From: Candidatus Woesearchaeota archaeon
GTDB taxonomy: Archaea; Nanobdellota; Nanobdellia; Woesearchaeales; WJKV01
Reading direction: 5' to 3'
Assembly: GCA_019323355.1 (NCBI GenBank)
Contig: JAHWHI010000087.1
Coordinates: 1-6,378 of the forward strand
DNA length: 6,378 nucleotides
A model generated the notes under the pieces. The model worked only from the letters and a program-made list of their open reading frames with translations. It had not been told where the DNA came from and ran no database searches. Of this stretch, positions 1 through 5,055 are shown piece by piece; within the stretch, counting starts at the first letter, position 1; each line of letters begins with the position of its first letter. The position numbers and the translations under genes were made by a program.

Positions 1-825
1 TGCCTTCAGCCCGTCATTGAAGTCCTTTTCAATCTCTTCTTTGTATCTATGCTCTTTCAAGCATTCATTGAATTCTTTCATATTTAATCCTATCCTTTTT
101 GCAGCGTCCTCGATATGGTCTTCTGGATTGGCCTCTTCTCCGCATGCTTCCTGCTCTGTGAAGATGAGTTCGTGCATCTCCCAGAACTTGTCCTGCTCTA
201 ATGCGCAATTCGCAGCTTCTGCGTGGAGGAATGCGTCGCCATGCTCTTGTTCTATTGGAAAGTCGCGGAATACATATCGTATCTTGTCTTTGTATTCTTT
301 CACAACTTCTGTGACAACTGGCTGTGCTTGCCTGGTGTAAGGACAGGAGTAACAACCGAACTCTATAACTGTGACTTTTGCATCTTCTAATCCTATTGTG
401 GGATCGTCGTCTACCTCTGGAAGTATAATCTCTCCCTCAATATCTTTCTGCAGTTCTGTGAACTGTTCTCCTTCTAGTGCATTGTAGATGCAGAAGCCGC
501 CAGTGTCCTCTGGGCCGTAACAGTTCCCGTATTGTATGTAATTGTAGGTTGAGTAACCTGAGTATGCTAAGGAAGCGATTGTGATTATGACAAATATCCA
601 GGATAGCAGTTGGAAATGCTTGAACACAAAAGCAGCGCCTTTTGGAGAATGCTTCATTATCCTCCCAGTGACCTGGCTCTTTATTCTTTCGTCAAGGCTT
701 GTGTGGCATTTTCTGAAAGTCAGTTTTCTGAACACACAATCAAATGCCTCGGCTGCAAGAGGCCTGTAGCTGGCTGAAAAAATAGCCATCACTGCGAACA
801 CGACAAAAGCTATAATGCATATCAT
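1..825 (-). CDS. Membrane-anchored DsbA-like thiol-disulfide oxidoreductase (3' end outside the window)
   Basis: The reading frame starts at ATG 825 and stays open to base 1, giving 275 residues without a stop, so the C-terminus is missing. Hydrophobic segments lie at about residues 1-19 and 72-90. The soluble domain after them, probably outside the cell membrane, has a thioredoxin-like beta strand leading into C158-Y-S-C161-P. This CxxC motif followed by Pro-Tyr is typical of DsbA-family proteins (Thioredoxin_4/DSBA). The helical part includes AANCALEQDKFWEMHELIF, a DsbA hallmark. The cis-proline motif expected further on (like GTPTF) would lie just past base 1. Extra cysteines occur at C30 and C40 between the two hydrophobic segments, and at C102 and C112 just after the second. 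The likely role is forming or isomerising disulfides in exported proteins. The fold is confident; oxidase versus reductase is not settled. A TATA box sits 40 bases upstream of the start. Confidence 0.88.
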   Translation of the reverse strand, partial: MICIIAFVVFAVMAIFSASYRPLAAEAFDCVFRKLTFRKCHTSLDERIKSQVTGRIMKHSPKGAAFVFKHFQLLSWIFVIITIASLAYSGYSTYNYIQYGNCYGPEDTGGFCIYNALEGEQFTELQKDIEGEIILPEVDDDPTIGLEDAKVTVIEFGCYSCPYTRQAQPVVTEVVKEYKDKIRYVFRDFPIEQEHGDAFLHAEAANCALEQDKFWEMHELIFTEQEACGEEANPEDHIEDAAKRIGLNMKEFNECLKEHRYKEEIEKDFNDGLKA

Positions 826-861
826 ATTTATCCCCGAATTACTATTTTGAGTCTAGGTTGC

Positions 862-869
862 TTTATAAA
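862..869 (-). promoter_or_regulatory. TATA box of the DsbA-like gene
   Basis: TTTATAAA is centred about 40 bases upstream of ATG 825. The usual archaeal spacing puts the transcription start near 839 and leaves a leader of about 14 bases. That leader holds GGGGAT (830-835), only a weak Shine-Dalgarno resemblance. The octamer is symmetric, so direction is assigned from the neighbouring gene. Confidence 0.5.
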
Positions 870-895
870 AGTTGTGGAACCGGTATATAGGAAGA

Positions 896-903
896 TTTAT
901 ATA
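896..903 (+). promoter_or_regulatory. TATA box of the 79-residue protein gene
   Basis: TTTATATA is preceded by purine-rich GGAAGA, fitting a BRE. Its centre is about 40 bases before ATG 940, so transcription should start near 926, exactly where the Shine-Dalgarno begins. A second AT run (TATATAG, 884-890) is an alternative that would give a leader of about 28 bases. Confidence 0.6.
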
Positions 904-925
904 CGATTATTGTGTTTCTGTATCT

Positions 926-933
926 GAGGTGAT
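926..933 (+). promoter_or_regulatory. Strong Shine-Dalgarno GAGGTGAT before the 79-residue protein gene
   Basis: GAGGTGAT is complementary over eight bases to the usual archaeal 16S rRNA 3' end (AUCACCUC) and lies 6 bases before ATG 940. This fixes the start. It is the only strong Shine-Dalgarno match I find in the window; the other genes look leaderless. An ATG at 932 opens a three-codon frame (ATG TCC AAA TGA) whose stop overlaps the real start as ATGA. It lies inside the Shine-Dalgarno and is probably not used. Confidence 0.85.
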
Positions 934-939
934 GTCCAA

Positions 940-1179
940 ATGACAACATATTCAAAATTAGGACCTTACAAAGGGAAGATTGTTGACGCTCAGCCAATAA
1001 GTAGTTCAGCTATGGAGTTGACAATTGAAGGGCCACAAGGCAAGAAATATAAATATACTGTTGGAAAACGTTCTGAATTTATCCGAAGAGCCTTTAACCA
1101 GAAAGACAATAAAGTCTCTTTCTCTTTGAATGAGCGCGGAAAAATAATTCTGCTGACAAAAACAAGATACAGAAAATAA
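940..1179 (+). CDS. Small basic protein of unknown function (79 residues)
   Basis: I do not recognise this family. The product is 79 residues, rich in Lys and Arg, with no cysteine, signal peptide or membrane segment, so it should be a small cytoplasmic protein. The sequence alternates short beta-like segments (GKIVDAQ, MELTIEG, KKYKYTVG, KVSFSLN, GKIILLTKT) with one helix-like stretch (RSEFIRRAFNQ, about residues 44-54). That pattern would suit a small beta-barrel, possibly nucleic-acid binding, but this is only inference from composition. The start is set by a strong Shine-Dalgarno 6 bases upstream. It is divergent from the DsbA-like gene. A T-rich tract directly after the stop, and a separate TATA box for the next gene, suggest a monocistronic message. 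Because it has both a TATA box and the best ribosome-binding site here, it may be well expressed. Confidence 0.85.
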   Translation: MTTYSKLGPYKGKIVDAQPISSSAMELTIEGPQGKKYKYTVGKRSEFIRRAFNQKDNKVSFSLNERGKIILLTKTRYRK

Positions 1180-1203
1180 TTCTTTTTTTCTATCTCTTTT
1201 TTC
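1180..1203 (+). terminator. T-rich archaeal terminator after the 79-residue protein gene
   Basis: Runs of seven and six T residues, interrupted by C and A, begin one base after the stop codon, with no stable hairpin in front. Poly-T tracts without a stem are the usual archaeal termination signal. A new TATA box follows at once. Confidence 0.65.
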
Positions 1204-1209
1204 AAAAGA

Positions 1210-1217
1210 TATAAATA
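1210..1217 (+). promoter_or_regulatory. TATA box giving a leaderless mRNA for the 292-residue membrane protein
   Basis: TATAAATA is preceded by AAAAG, a plausible BRE. Its centre lies 26.5 bases before ATG 1240, so transcription should start at or within a base of the A of the start codon. No Shine-Dalgarno is present, which fits a leaderless message. Confidence 0.7.
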
Positions 1218-1239
1218 GTGAATAGTTGTTTTTTCTTAT

Positions 1240-2118
1240 ATGGCAAGAAAACTTCCACGACTTACAAAAGAACAGCAGGATAGACTGCACGAGAATGTAG
1301 GCGATCTGAACATCCAGAAGGATGCTGTGTCTAATTTCATCTCTGACAATCTAGATGTTGCAGAAGCTCTTGAAAAAGAGATACAAGCCAAAGAGGAATT
1401 CAAGAAGAAGATCGAAGAGAAGAAGGAAACTGAGAAAAAAGAAGCGCCTCGGATGAAGAAAAAGCTTGTTCTATTTGCCATTGTGCTGATTGTGATATTC
1501 ATTGCATCTTATTTTTATTTTTCAGGTGTCTGGAAAGATGACTCCGGACCTTATCATGAAGTAAACAAATTTATTTACTATTATGATGATTTCGAGTTCA
1601 GGCAGAACGCAGACTCGACATGGTCGACTGAAGTCTACAATCCTTTTGCGCAGACAATCTATCTAGTTTCGCTTCATTACGGTCCGCGTGATCTTGAAGA
1701 GATCCCTATATATGGAAAGGATGTGCGCGAGTGGCTGACGTACACTACTTATTTCAAGGGCAAAGACAACGAGACTGTGGGGGCTGGTTATGTCCTGTTC
1801 GACCCTGATGTCAACGGATCGATACATGCTCTTGCTTACAATGAACTCATGCGAAACATGAAGCGGGGCCTGCAGCTGGATGCCCATCCTGCACTGACGC
1901 ATAATGTAAGTGAGAACAAACTTGGCATCCCTGTCAAGAATTGCTCTGAGACCGAAGAACCAATCATCTGGCTGCGTCACCAGGAACCTGCAATGATAGA
2001 GTATGTTGATGACCACTGCATTATTGTCCAAGGAACAGATGCAGATCTTGTGAAAACAGCGAACAAACTATTATGGTTATTCTATAGTGTAATGGAACCA
2101 AGAAAAGCTTTTGTATAA
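1240..2118 (+). CDS. Single-pass membrane protein with a coiled-coil N-terminus and an extracytoplasmic domain; function unknown
   Basis: The 292-residue protein has three parts. Residues 1-72 are highly charged and helical, with a Lys/Glu-rich coiled-coil-like stretch (about 41-70). Residues 75-94 form one strongly hydrophobic membrane segment preceded by MKKK. Residues 96-292 form a mixed alpha/beta domain. The basic flank before the membrane segment predicts N-terminus inside and C-terminal domain outside. The outer domain has only two cysteines, C235 and C260, in segments that read as conserved (PVKNCSETEEPIIWLR and DDHCIIVQG), so a disulfide is plausible and could be a substrate of the DsbA-like neighbour. 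The family is not one I can name, though its architecture resembles uncharacterised DPANN membrane proteins. The start is supported by TATA spacing. The gene ends with tandem TAA TAA. No enzymatic motif is visible. Confidence 0.85.
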   Translation: MARKLPRLTKEQQDRLHENVGDLNIQKDAVSNFISDNLDVAEALEKEIQAKEEFKKKIEEKKETEKKEAPRMKKKLVLFAIVLIVIFIASYFYFSGVWKDDSGPYHEVNKFIYYYDDFEFRQNADSTWSTEVYNPFAQTIYLVSLHYGPRDLEEIPIYGKDVREWLTYTTYFKGKDNETVGAGYVLFDPDVNGSIHALAYNELMRNMKRGLQLDAHPALTHNVSENKLGIPVKNCSETEEPIIWLRHQEPAMIEYVDDHCIIVQGTDADLVKTANKLLWLFYSVMEPRKAFV

Positions 2119-2161
2119 TAAAGAAAAAGCAAGGAGAGGTTCTCTTTACGCCCCTCCTGCT
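2116..2161 (-). terminator. Minus-strand hairpin followed by a U-rich tract
   Basis: Read on the minus strand, AGCAGGAG (2161-2154) pairs with CTCC (2136-2133) and TGCT (2131-2128), with one bulged T at 2132. The transcript then runs into CTTTTTCTTTATTA (2130-2117). This looks like a hairpin-plus-U-run terminator for transcription coming from the FKBP gene, or the end of a small RNA. It overlaps the last codons of the convergent 292-residue gene. Confidence 0.5.
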
Positions 2162-2306
2162 GTTACTGTGATTTCTGCATTAACAGTCACTCAAACCTTT
2201 CGAACTTTATTTCGCTGTATTTATATAGGTCTTCTTGATATATAAATGTTTGTCTATATCCAGTGATTACACTTATTTGCTATGCAGAACTGATAAACAG
2301 AATTCA
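2119..2306. other. Non-coding stretch between convergent genes, with hairpins and TATA-like boxes
   Basis: This gap separates the plus-strand membrane protein gene from the minus-strand FKBP gene. It holds the hairpin and U-tract above and a second inverted repeat (CTGTTA at 2160-2165, TAACAG at 2181-2186, 15-base loop). It also has two TATA-consensus octamers facing opposite ways, at 2220-2227 (+) and 2239-2246 (-). The minus-strand box would start a transcript near 2216 that crosses both hairpins and ends at the U-tract. I find no convincing coding sequence, tRNA or C/D box. Confidence 0.5.
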
Positions 2307-2738
2307 TCACTTGATGTCAACAATTTCTACTTCGAATATCAGGCTTTTGCCTGCCAGTGGATGGTTAAGATCTAGGGTCATTGTATCTTTACCAATGCTT
2401 TCAATCTTTGCCAGTTGTGTCGAGCCATCGCTCCTGTTCCGCATGCTGACTTCCATGCCTATCTTTGGTCTTGCATCCTCTCCAAGAACAGCTATAGGAA
2501 CCTTCAGAAGTTTTTTTGGGTCTCTGATTCCATAGGCATCTTCAGGCTTGATATGAAGTTTCTTCTGATCCCCTTTTTTCAGACCTTTGATGCCTGTTTC
2601 CAATCCTTTGATTACTTTACCAGAGCCATATTCAAATTCAATAGGTTCTCTTCCGTATGAAGAATCAAATACAGTATCATCTTCAAATTTACCAGTATAA
2701 TTCAGAATTACTTTCTTGCCGGTTTCGATCTTGGTCAT
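2307..2738 (-). CDS. FKBP-type peptidyl-prolyl cis-trans isomerase, SlyD-like with IF domain
   Basis: The 143-residue product catalyses cis-trans isomerisation of X-Pro peptide bonds and usually also acts as a chaperone. The FKBP domain covers about residues 1-70 and 125-143, interrupted by the insert-in-flap (IF) domain at about 71-124, as in archaeal short-type FKBPs and bacterial SlyD. Active-site positions are visible: Y14, F24 and D25 (TVFDSS), V42-I43 (GKVIKGLE), Y69 (EDAYG) and F135. The return strand NHPLAGKSLIFEVEI is highly characteristic. There is no signal peptide, so it should be cytoplasmic. The His/Cys-rich metal-binding tail of bacterial SlyD is absent; the protein stops at EIVDIK. 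The length matches the short archaeal class (about 150 residues). It is downstream of and codirectional with TFB but has its own TATA box, so it is probably a separate unit. Confidence 0.96.
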   Translation of the reverse strand: MTKIETGKKVILNYTGKFEDDTVFDSSYGREPIEFEYGSGKVIKGLETGIKGLKKGDQKKLHIKPEDAYGIRDPKKLLKVPIAVLGEDARPKIGMEVSMRNRSDGSTQLAKIESIGKDTMTLDLNHPLAGKSLIFEVEIVDIK

Positions 2739-2764
2739 TGCGTTATATTGTAAGGTAGTGGGAA

Positions 2765-2772
2765 TATATATA
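2765..2772 (-). promoter_or_regulatory. TATA box of the FKBP gene
   Basis: TATATATA on the minus strand is centred about 30 bases before ATG 2738, predicting a transcription start near 2742 and a leader of only a few bases. No Shine-Dalgarno is present. The twin GTATATAC repeats lie about 30-60 bases upstream of it. Confidence 0.6.
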
Positions 2773-2801
2773 GTTTTTGTTAATGAATAATTAATTATGG
2801 G

Positions 2802-2825
2802 GTATATACATATGCAGGTATATAC
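2802..2825. repeat. Two direct copies of GGTATATAC, 16 bases apart, upstream of the FKBP promoter
   Basis: GGTATATAC occurs at 2801-2809 and 2817-2825. Its core GTATATAC is a perfect palindrome, so each copy could bind a dimer on either strand. The copies are upstream of the FKBP TATA box and after the TFB terminator tract, where an activator site might sit. The DNA is AT-rich, so chance is possible. Confidence 0.4.
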
Positions 2826-2831
2826 TTTTTA

Positions 2832-2849
2832 GAATAAAGAAATAAAAAA
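2832..2849 (-). terminator. T-rich terminator tract after TFB
   Basis: Directly after the TFB stop the minus strand reads TTTTTTATTTCTTTATTC without a stem, a typical archaeal poly-T terminator. It separates TFB from the FKBP promoter. Confidence 0.6.
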
Positions 2850-3773
2850 TTAGTAAGATAAAACCTTACTGATTTCCTTGTTTTTGATATTAAGCTCGTT
2901 AATGAACTCTTTGCATTTGTTTCGTAATGTCACTTCGCTGATACCAGAAACATCAGAGACCATCTTCTGTGTTCTCTTCTCTTTGTTCATCAGACCAGCC
3001 AGGTAAAGACATGCAGCTGCAACACTCATTGGATTACAGCCAGAAACAAGTTCTTTGTTCTGAGCTTTTTCTATCATTTCAACAGCCTTGCTCTGGGATT
3101 TTGGACCAATGTCCATTGCAGAAGCAAATCTGCCAACATAATCAACTGGGCTTGCTGGATTCAGCTTTACAGCCAATTCTCTTGCAATCAGTTTGTATGT
3201 CTTGCTGATAGTTTTCTTATCAATCTTAGAAGCTTCACTGAATTCCTTCAGACTTTTTGGAATTCCACCTGTTCTACAAGACAGGTAAATAGAAGCGATA
3301 ACTATACTGTCACTAGATCTTGCTCTTGTAAGACCTTTTTGTGCAGCCATTCTGTATATGTTTGCAGCTTCTTTCTCAATTCTATCTGGAAGTTTCAAAT
3401 AAGAAGCCATTAATCTTAAGTTGCTCAGTGCATTGTTCAGGTTTGCTTCAAAAGCACTGCCCCAGTTGTTCTTTTTCTGGAGTCTCTTTATAGCATATCT
3501 TTTAGAACCAGACATCTTGCTTAGATCTGTTTCATTTCCAAGCTTTGTTCTTAGGTTGTTTGCAACCCTAGGATCAAAAGCTGCGCCTGCTCTAGATAGG
3601 CTTTCGCCACTTTCTTCAAAGCCCCAGTCTTGACCGAAGTCAATCATAGAACTATCTAGAACACTACCACATTTCTTACAAATAGCTTCTCCCCTTTCCT
3701 TAACAACCATGAAATCCATGCTGTTACATTCAGGGCATCTGCCAAAATCCGCATAGTCTTGGGTAACTACCAT
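2850..3773 (-). CDS. tfb: Transcription initiation factor IIB (TFB)
   Basis: The 307-residue protein is the archaeal TFIIB homologue that binds TBP at the TATA box, contacts the BRE and recruits RNA polymerase. The N-terminal zinc ribbon has C13-x2-C16 and C32-x2-C35. The B-reader/linker region (about residues 46-80) keeps the R61-x-G63 signature, but the following segment is diverged from typical euryarchaeal TFBs. Two cyclin folds follow, about 105-200 and 205-300. The second ends in the BRE-contacting helix-turn-helix RTQKMVSDVSGISEVTLRNK (267-286), close to the standard RTQKEVAEVARVTEVTVRNR. Length is normal for the family. A TATA-like box about 25 bases upstream supports the start at 3773 and a leaderless message. 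Possible regulatory inverted repeats lie further upstream. Whether the genome has other TFB copies cannot be seen here. Confidence 0.97.
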   Translation of the reverse strand: MVVTQDYADFGRCPECNSMDFMVVKERGEAICKKCGSVLDSSMIDFGQDWGFEESGESLSRAGAAFDPRVANNLRTKLGNETDLSKMSGSKRYAIKRLQKKNNWGSAFEANLNNALSNLRLMASYLKLPDRIEKEAANIYRMAAQKGLTRARSSDSIVIASIYLSCRTGGIPKSLKEFSEASKIDKKTISKTYKLIARELAVKLNPASPVDYVGRFASAMDIGPKSQSKAVEMIEKAQNKELVSGCNPMSVAAACLYLAGLMNKEKRTQKMVSDVSGISEVTLRNKCKEFINELNIKNKEISKVLSY

Positions 3774-3793
3774 TTTTGTTGGGTCTCGTATAT

Positions 3794-3801
3794 TAAATAA
3801 A
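3794..3801 (-). promoter_or_regulatory. Proximal TATA box of TFB
   Basis: On the minus strand TTTATTTA lies about 24-25 bases before ATG 3773, placing the transcription start at the start codon. Part of it overlaps the right-hand arm of the AAGGC/GCCTT inverted repeat (minus-strand order), so hairpin formation or protein binding there could affect TBP access. Confidence 0.55.
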
Positions 3802-3816
3802 GGCTTTTTTGGCCTT
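3800..3816. repeat. Inverted repeat AAGGC-N7-GCCTT at the TFB promoter
   Basis: AAGGC (3800-3804) and GCCTT (3812-3816) flank TTTTTTG. The repeat overlaps the BRE/TATA region of TFB. In a longer minus-strand transcript it would be a hairpin followed by UAUUU, so it could be an operator or an attenuator-like structure. Confidence 0.45.
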
Positions 3817-3820
3817 GTTC

Positions 3821-3843
3821 GGCTTAGATAGGTTAATCTAGCC
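3821..3843. repeat. Imperfect inverted repeat GGCTTAGAT / ATCTAGCC upstream of TFB
   Basis: GGCTTAGAT (3821-3829) pairs with ATCTAGCC (3836-3843) with one bulged T and the six-base loop AGGTTA. It lies about 20-40 bases upstream of the proximal TFB TATA box, a suitable place for a regulator site. On the plus strand it is followed by a T-rich run. Confidence 0.45.
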
Positions 3844-3891
3844 TTTCTTTTCTATCGCCTCTCTTGTTATACTATAATATGAAGGGACTAA

Positions 3892-3899
3892 TATATAAA
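3892..3899 (-). promoter_or_regulatory. Possible distal TATA box of TFB
   Basis: The minus strand reads TTTATATA, a perfect archaeal consensus, predicting a start near 3870. That would give TFB a second, longer message with a leader of nearly 100 bases containing both inverted repeats. The same bases read TATATAAA on the plus strand and could instead serve the site-2 protease gene. Confidence 0.35.
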
Positions 3900-3914
3900 G
3901 CTTTCGTTTTTTGT

Positions 3915-3930
3915 ACTACTATACAGTAGT
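3915..3930. repeat. Perfect inverted repeat ACTACT-ATAC-AGTAGT before the site-2 protease promoter
   Basis: Six-base arms ACTACT (3915-3920) and AGTAGT (3925-3930) are separated by ATAC. The repeat ends two bases before the TTTATATA box at 3933, so a protein bound here would cover the BRE. This is a candidate operator for the protease gene. Confidence 0.5.
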
Positions 3931-3932
3931 GC

Positions 3933-3949
3933 TTTATATACTTTATATA
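3933..3949 (+). promoter_or_regulatory. Tandem TTTATATA boxes before the site-2 protease gene
   Basis: TTTATATA occurs at 3933-3940 and again at 3942-3949. The usual spacing puts transcription starts near 3962 and 3972. Both lie downstream of ATG 3956, so if these boxes are used translation would begin further in, for example at ATG 3998. Confidence 0.5.
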
Positions 3950-3955
3950 TTATAT

Positions 3956-4627
3956 ATGTACGATACTTTTAAATGGAACCTGCTACTGCTCTACTATATG
4001 GTACTTGGGTCAATATTGGGGTTAACTAGGGATTCCTTTGGATTTGGTATTAATCCATATATAGGGCAGATTCTTGATATTGTGATAATCGCTTTAGTGT
4101 TGGGCTTCATCTTCAAGGACTATTTCAGGCCTGTTGTAAAGGCTGCCTATGATCCATTGTTGCATTACAAGCAGGTAGGTAGGAGCAAGTTCTGGCTGGC
4201 TCTGATTGCTATCTCACCAGCTGTTGTCTTGCATGAAGTAGGGCATTATATCATAGCTTTAGTTTATGGTGCCCAGGCAACAATCTATGCATCCTATGGG
4301 TTTCTTGCTTTAGGTGTTGTGTTGAAATTAGCAGGAGCTCCGTTTCTATTCTTTGTTCCTGGTTTTGTTTCTCATAGTGCTTTGCCTGGATTTCCAACAG
4401 CTGCTGTCAGTTTTTCAGGACCTGCTGTCAATCTGGTTTTGTTTCTAGGTTCATGGTATCTGTTGAAGAATTATCAGAAGTATAAGATTCCTGAAAAGTA
4501 TTTGCAAGTCTTGGGTTTTTCAAAATCAATAAATCTGTTTTTGTTCGCGTTTAACATGATTCCTATCCGGCCATTTGACGGAGGAGGAGTTGTGATGGGA
4601 TTGATCAGAGGATTTATGGGCGGGTAG
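3956..4627 (+). CDS. Site-2 protease family intramembrane zinc metalloprotease (peptidase M50)
   Basis: This polytopic membrane enzyme cleaves substrates within the membrane. From ATG 3956 it has 223 residues. Membrane segments lie at about 8-23, 38-54, 80-106 (with the zinc site), 113-138 and 153-171, and in the C-terminal third around the second motif. The first active-site motif is HEVGH at 93-97 (two His ligands and the catalytic Glu). The second is NMIPIRPFDGG at 200-210, matching N-x2-P-x2-P-L/F-D-G-G with D208 as third ligand. SFSGPAVNL (152-160) is the conserved GPxxN segment. No PDZ or CBS domain is attached, so this is a minimal form. The start is uncertain: TTG 3911, ATG 3956 and ATG 3998 share one frame, and the tandem TATA boxes would favour 3998. 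I chose 3956 because it keeps the first hydrophobic segment whole. Substrates are unknown. It is divergent from TFB. Confidence 0.9.
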   Translation: MYDTFKWNLLLLYYMVLGSILGLTRDSFGFGINPYIGQILDIVIIALVLGFIFKDYFRPVVKAAYDPLLHYKQVGRSKFWLALIAISPAVVLHEVGHYIIALVYGAQATIYASYGFLALGVVLKLAGAPFLFFVPGFVSHSALPGFPTAAVSFSGPAVNLVLFLGSWYLLKNYQKYKIPEKYLQVLGFSKSINLFLFAFNMIPIRPFDGGGVVMGLIRGFMGG

Positions 4628-4629
4628 AT

Positions 4630-5055
4630 TTACTCGACCTTCTTAACCAACTCATTCCCAGAAGTAACTTCGTATTTTTCTCCGGCTTGTGGATTGAATT
4701 CGTATCCATTTTTCCATTTCATGAATGGTTGCCAGGCCATCACTCTGTAATCCAGTTTTGTTTCTGTTCCATCTGCAAAAGTAACAGTTCTGATGACTCG
4801 TGGATTGAAGCCATCTCCGTATGGAGTTAAGATATGATCTCTCCATTTTTCTTCTACTGTTTTCACTGTCTTTATTGGATTGCTTTCATCATGCATCTCT
4901 TCTGCTTCTTTTGTCCTGTCAGAATCAAGAAGCCCATTATGAGAAGCTAACGTGTATGGAATGTATAACGCAAAGAATATAGTTCCGCCTACCTGTAGGA
5001 TAGGCTTTATCCCTTCGATAGCATAATCAACTGCCTTGTATAATTTTCCCCTCAT
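4630..5055 (-). CDS. Small single-pass membrane protein of unknown function (141 residues)
   Basis: I do not recognise this family. Residues 1-15 are basic and amphipathic. About 18-37 (PILQVGGTIFFALYIPYTLA) is a hydrophobic segment that could be an anchor or an uncleaved signal. The rest is soluble: an acidic linker (42-68), then a compact beta-rich region (about 84-141) with VIRTVTFADGTETKLDYRV, an aromatic patch WQPFMKWKNGYEF and the ending GEKYEVTSGNELVKKVE. There are no cysteines and no catalytic motif. The basic N-terminus predicts N-terminus inside and the C-terminal region outside. The gene converges on the site-2 protease gene with only 2 bases between stops. A single-pass protein beside an intramembrane protease could be a substrate or partner, but the convergent orientation gives no real support. 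It has its own TATA box. Confidence 0.8.
   Translation of the reverse strand: MRGKLYKAVDYAIEGIKPILQVGGTIFFALYIPYTLASHNGLLDSDRTKEAEEMHDESNPIKTVKTVEEKWRDHILTPYGDGFNPRVIRTVTFADGTETKLDYRVMAWQPFMKWKNGYEFNPQAGEKYEVTSGNELVKKVE

Noticed and set aside
65..355. Arg-rich minus-strand frame of 96 codons and a 107-codon plus-strand frame over the same region
   Set aside because: Both lie over the DsbA-like gene, whose frame has clear domain signatures and the CxxC motif; the Arg-rich composition is typical of an out-of-frame translation.
932..943. Three-codon frame ATG TCC AAA TGA overlapping the start of the 79-residue gene
   Set aside because: Its ATG lies inside the Shine-Dalgarno sequence, so the ribosome could not use that site for it; most likely coincidental.
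990..1502. Minus-strand frames opposite the 79-residue and 292-residue genes
   Set aside because: Low-complexity Phe/Ser/Lys-rich translations antisense to genes with good promoters and clear architecture; no start signals of their own.
2187..2276. In-frame open stretch of about 29 codons after the FKBP stop codons that reads like protein (ending in EIKFERFE)
   Set aside because: It is preceded by three in-frame stops, has no start codon, and runs through TATA-like boxes. An open stretch this short is expected by chance, so I do not call a broken FKBP tail.
2295..2315. GTGATGA at the FKBP stop on the minus strand, resembling a C box of a C/D guide RNA
   Set aside because: No CTGA D box follows within a suitable distance and no terminal stem is present.
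2263..2660. Plus-strand frames of 81-90 codons
   Set aside because: They are antisense to the FKBP gene, which has unmistakable family motifs.
2970..3633. Plus-strand frames of 70-79 codons
   Set aside because: They lie antisense to TFB and show no independent promoter or coding character.
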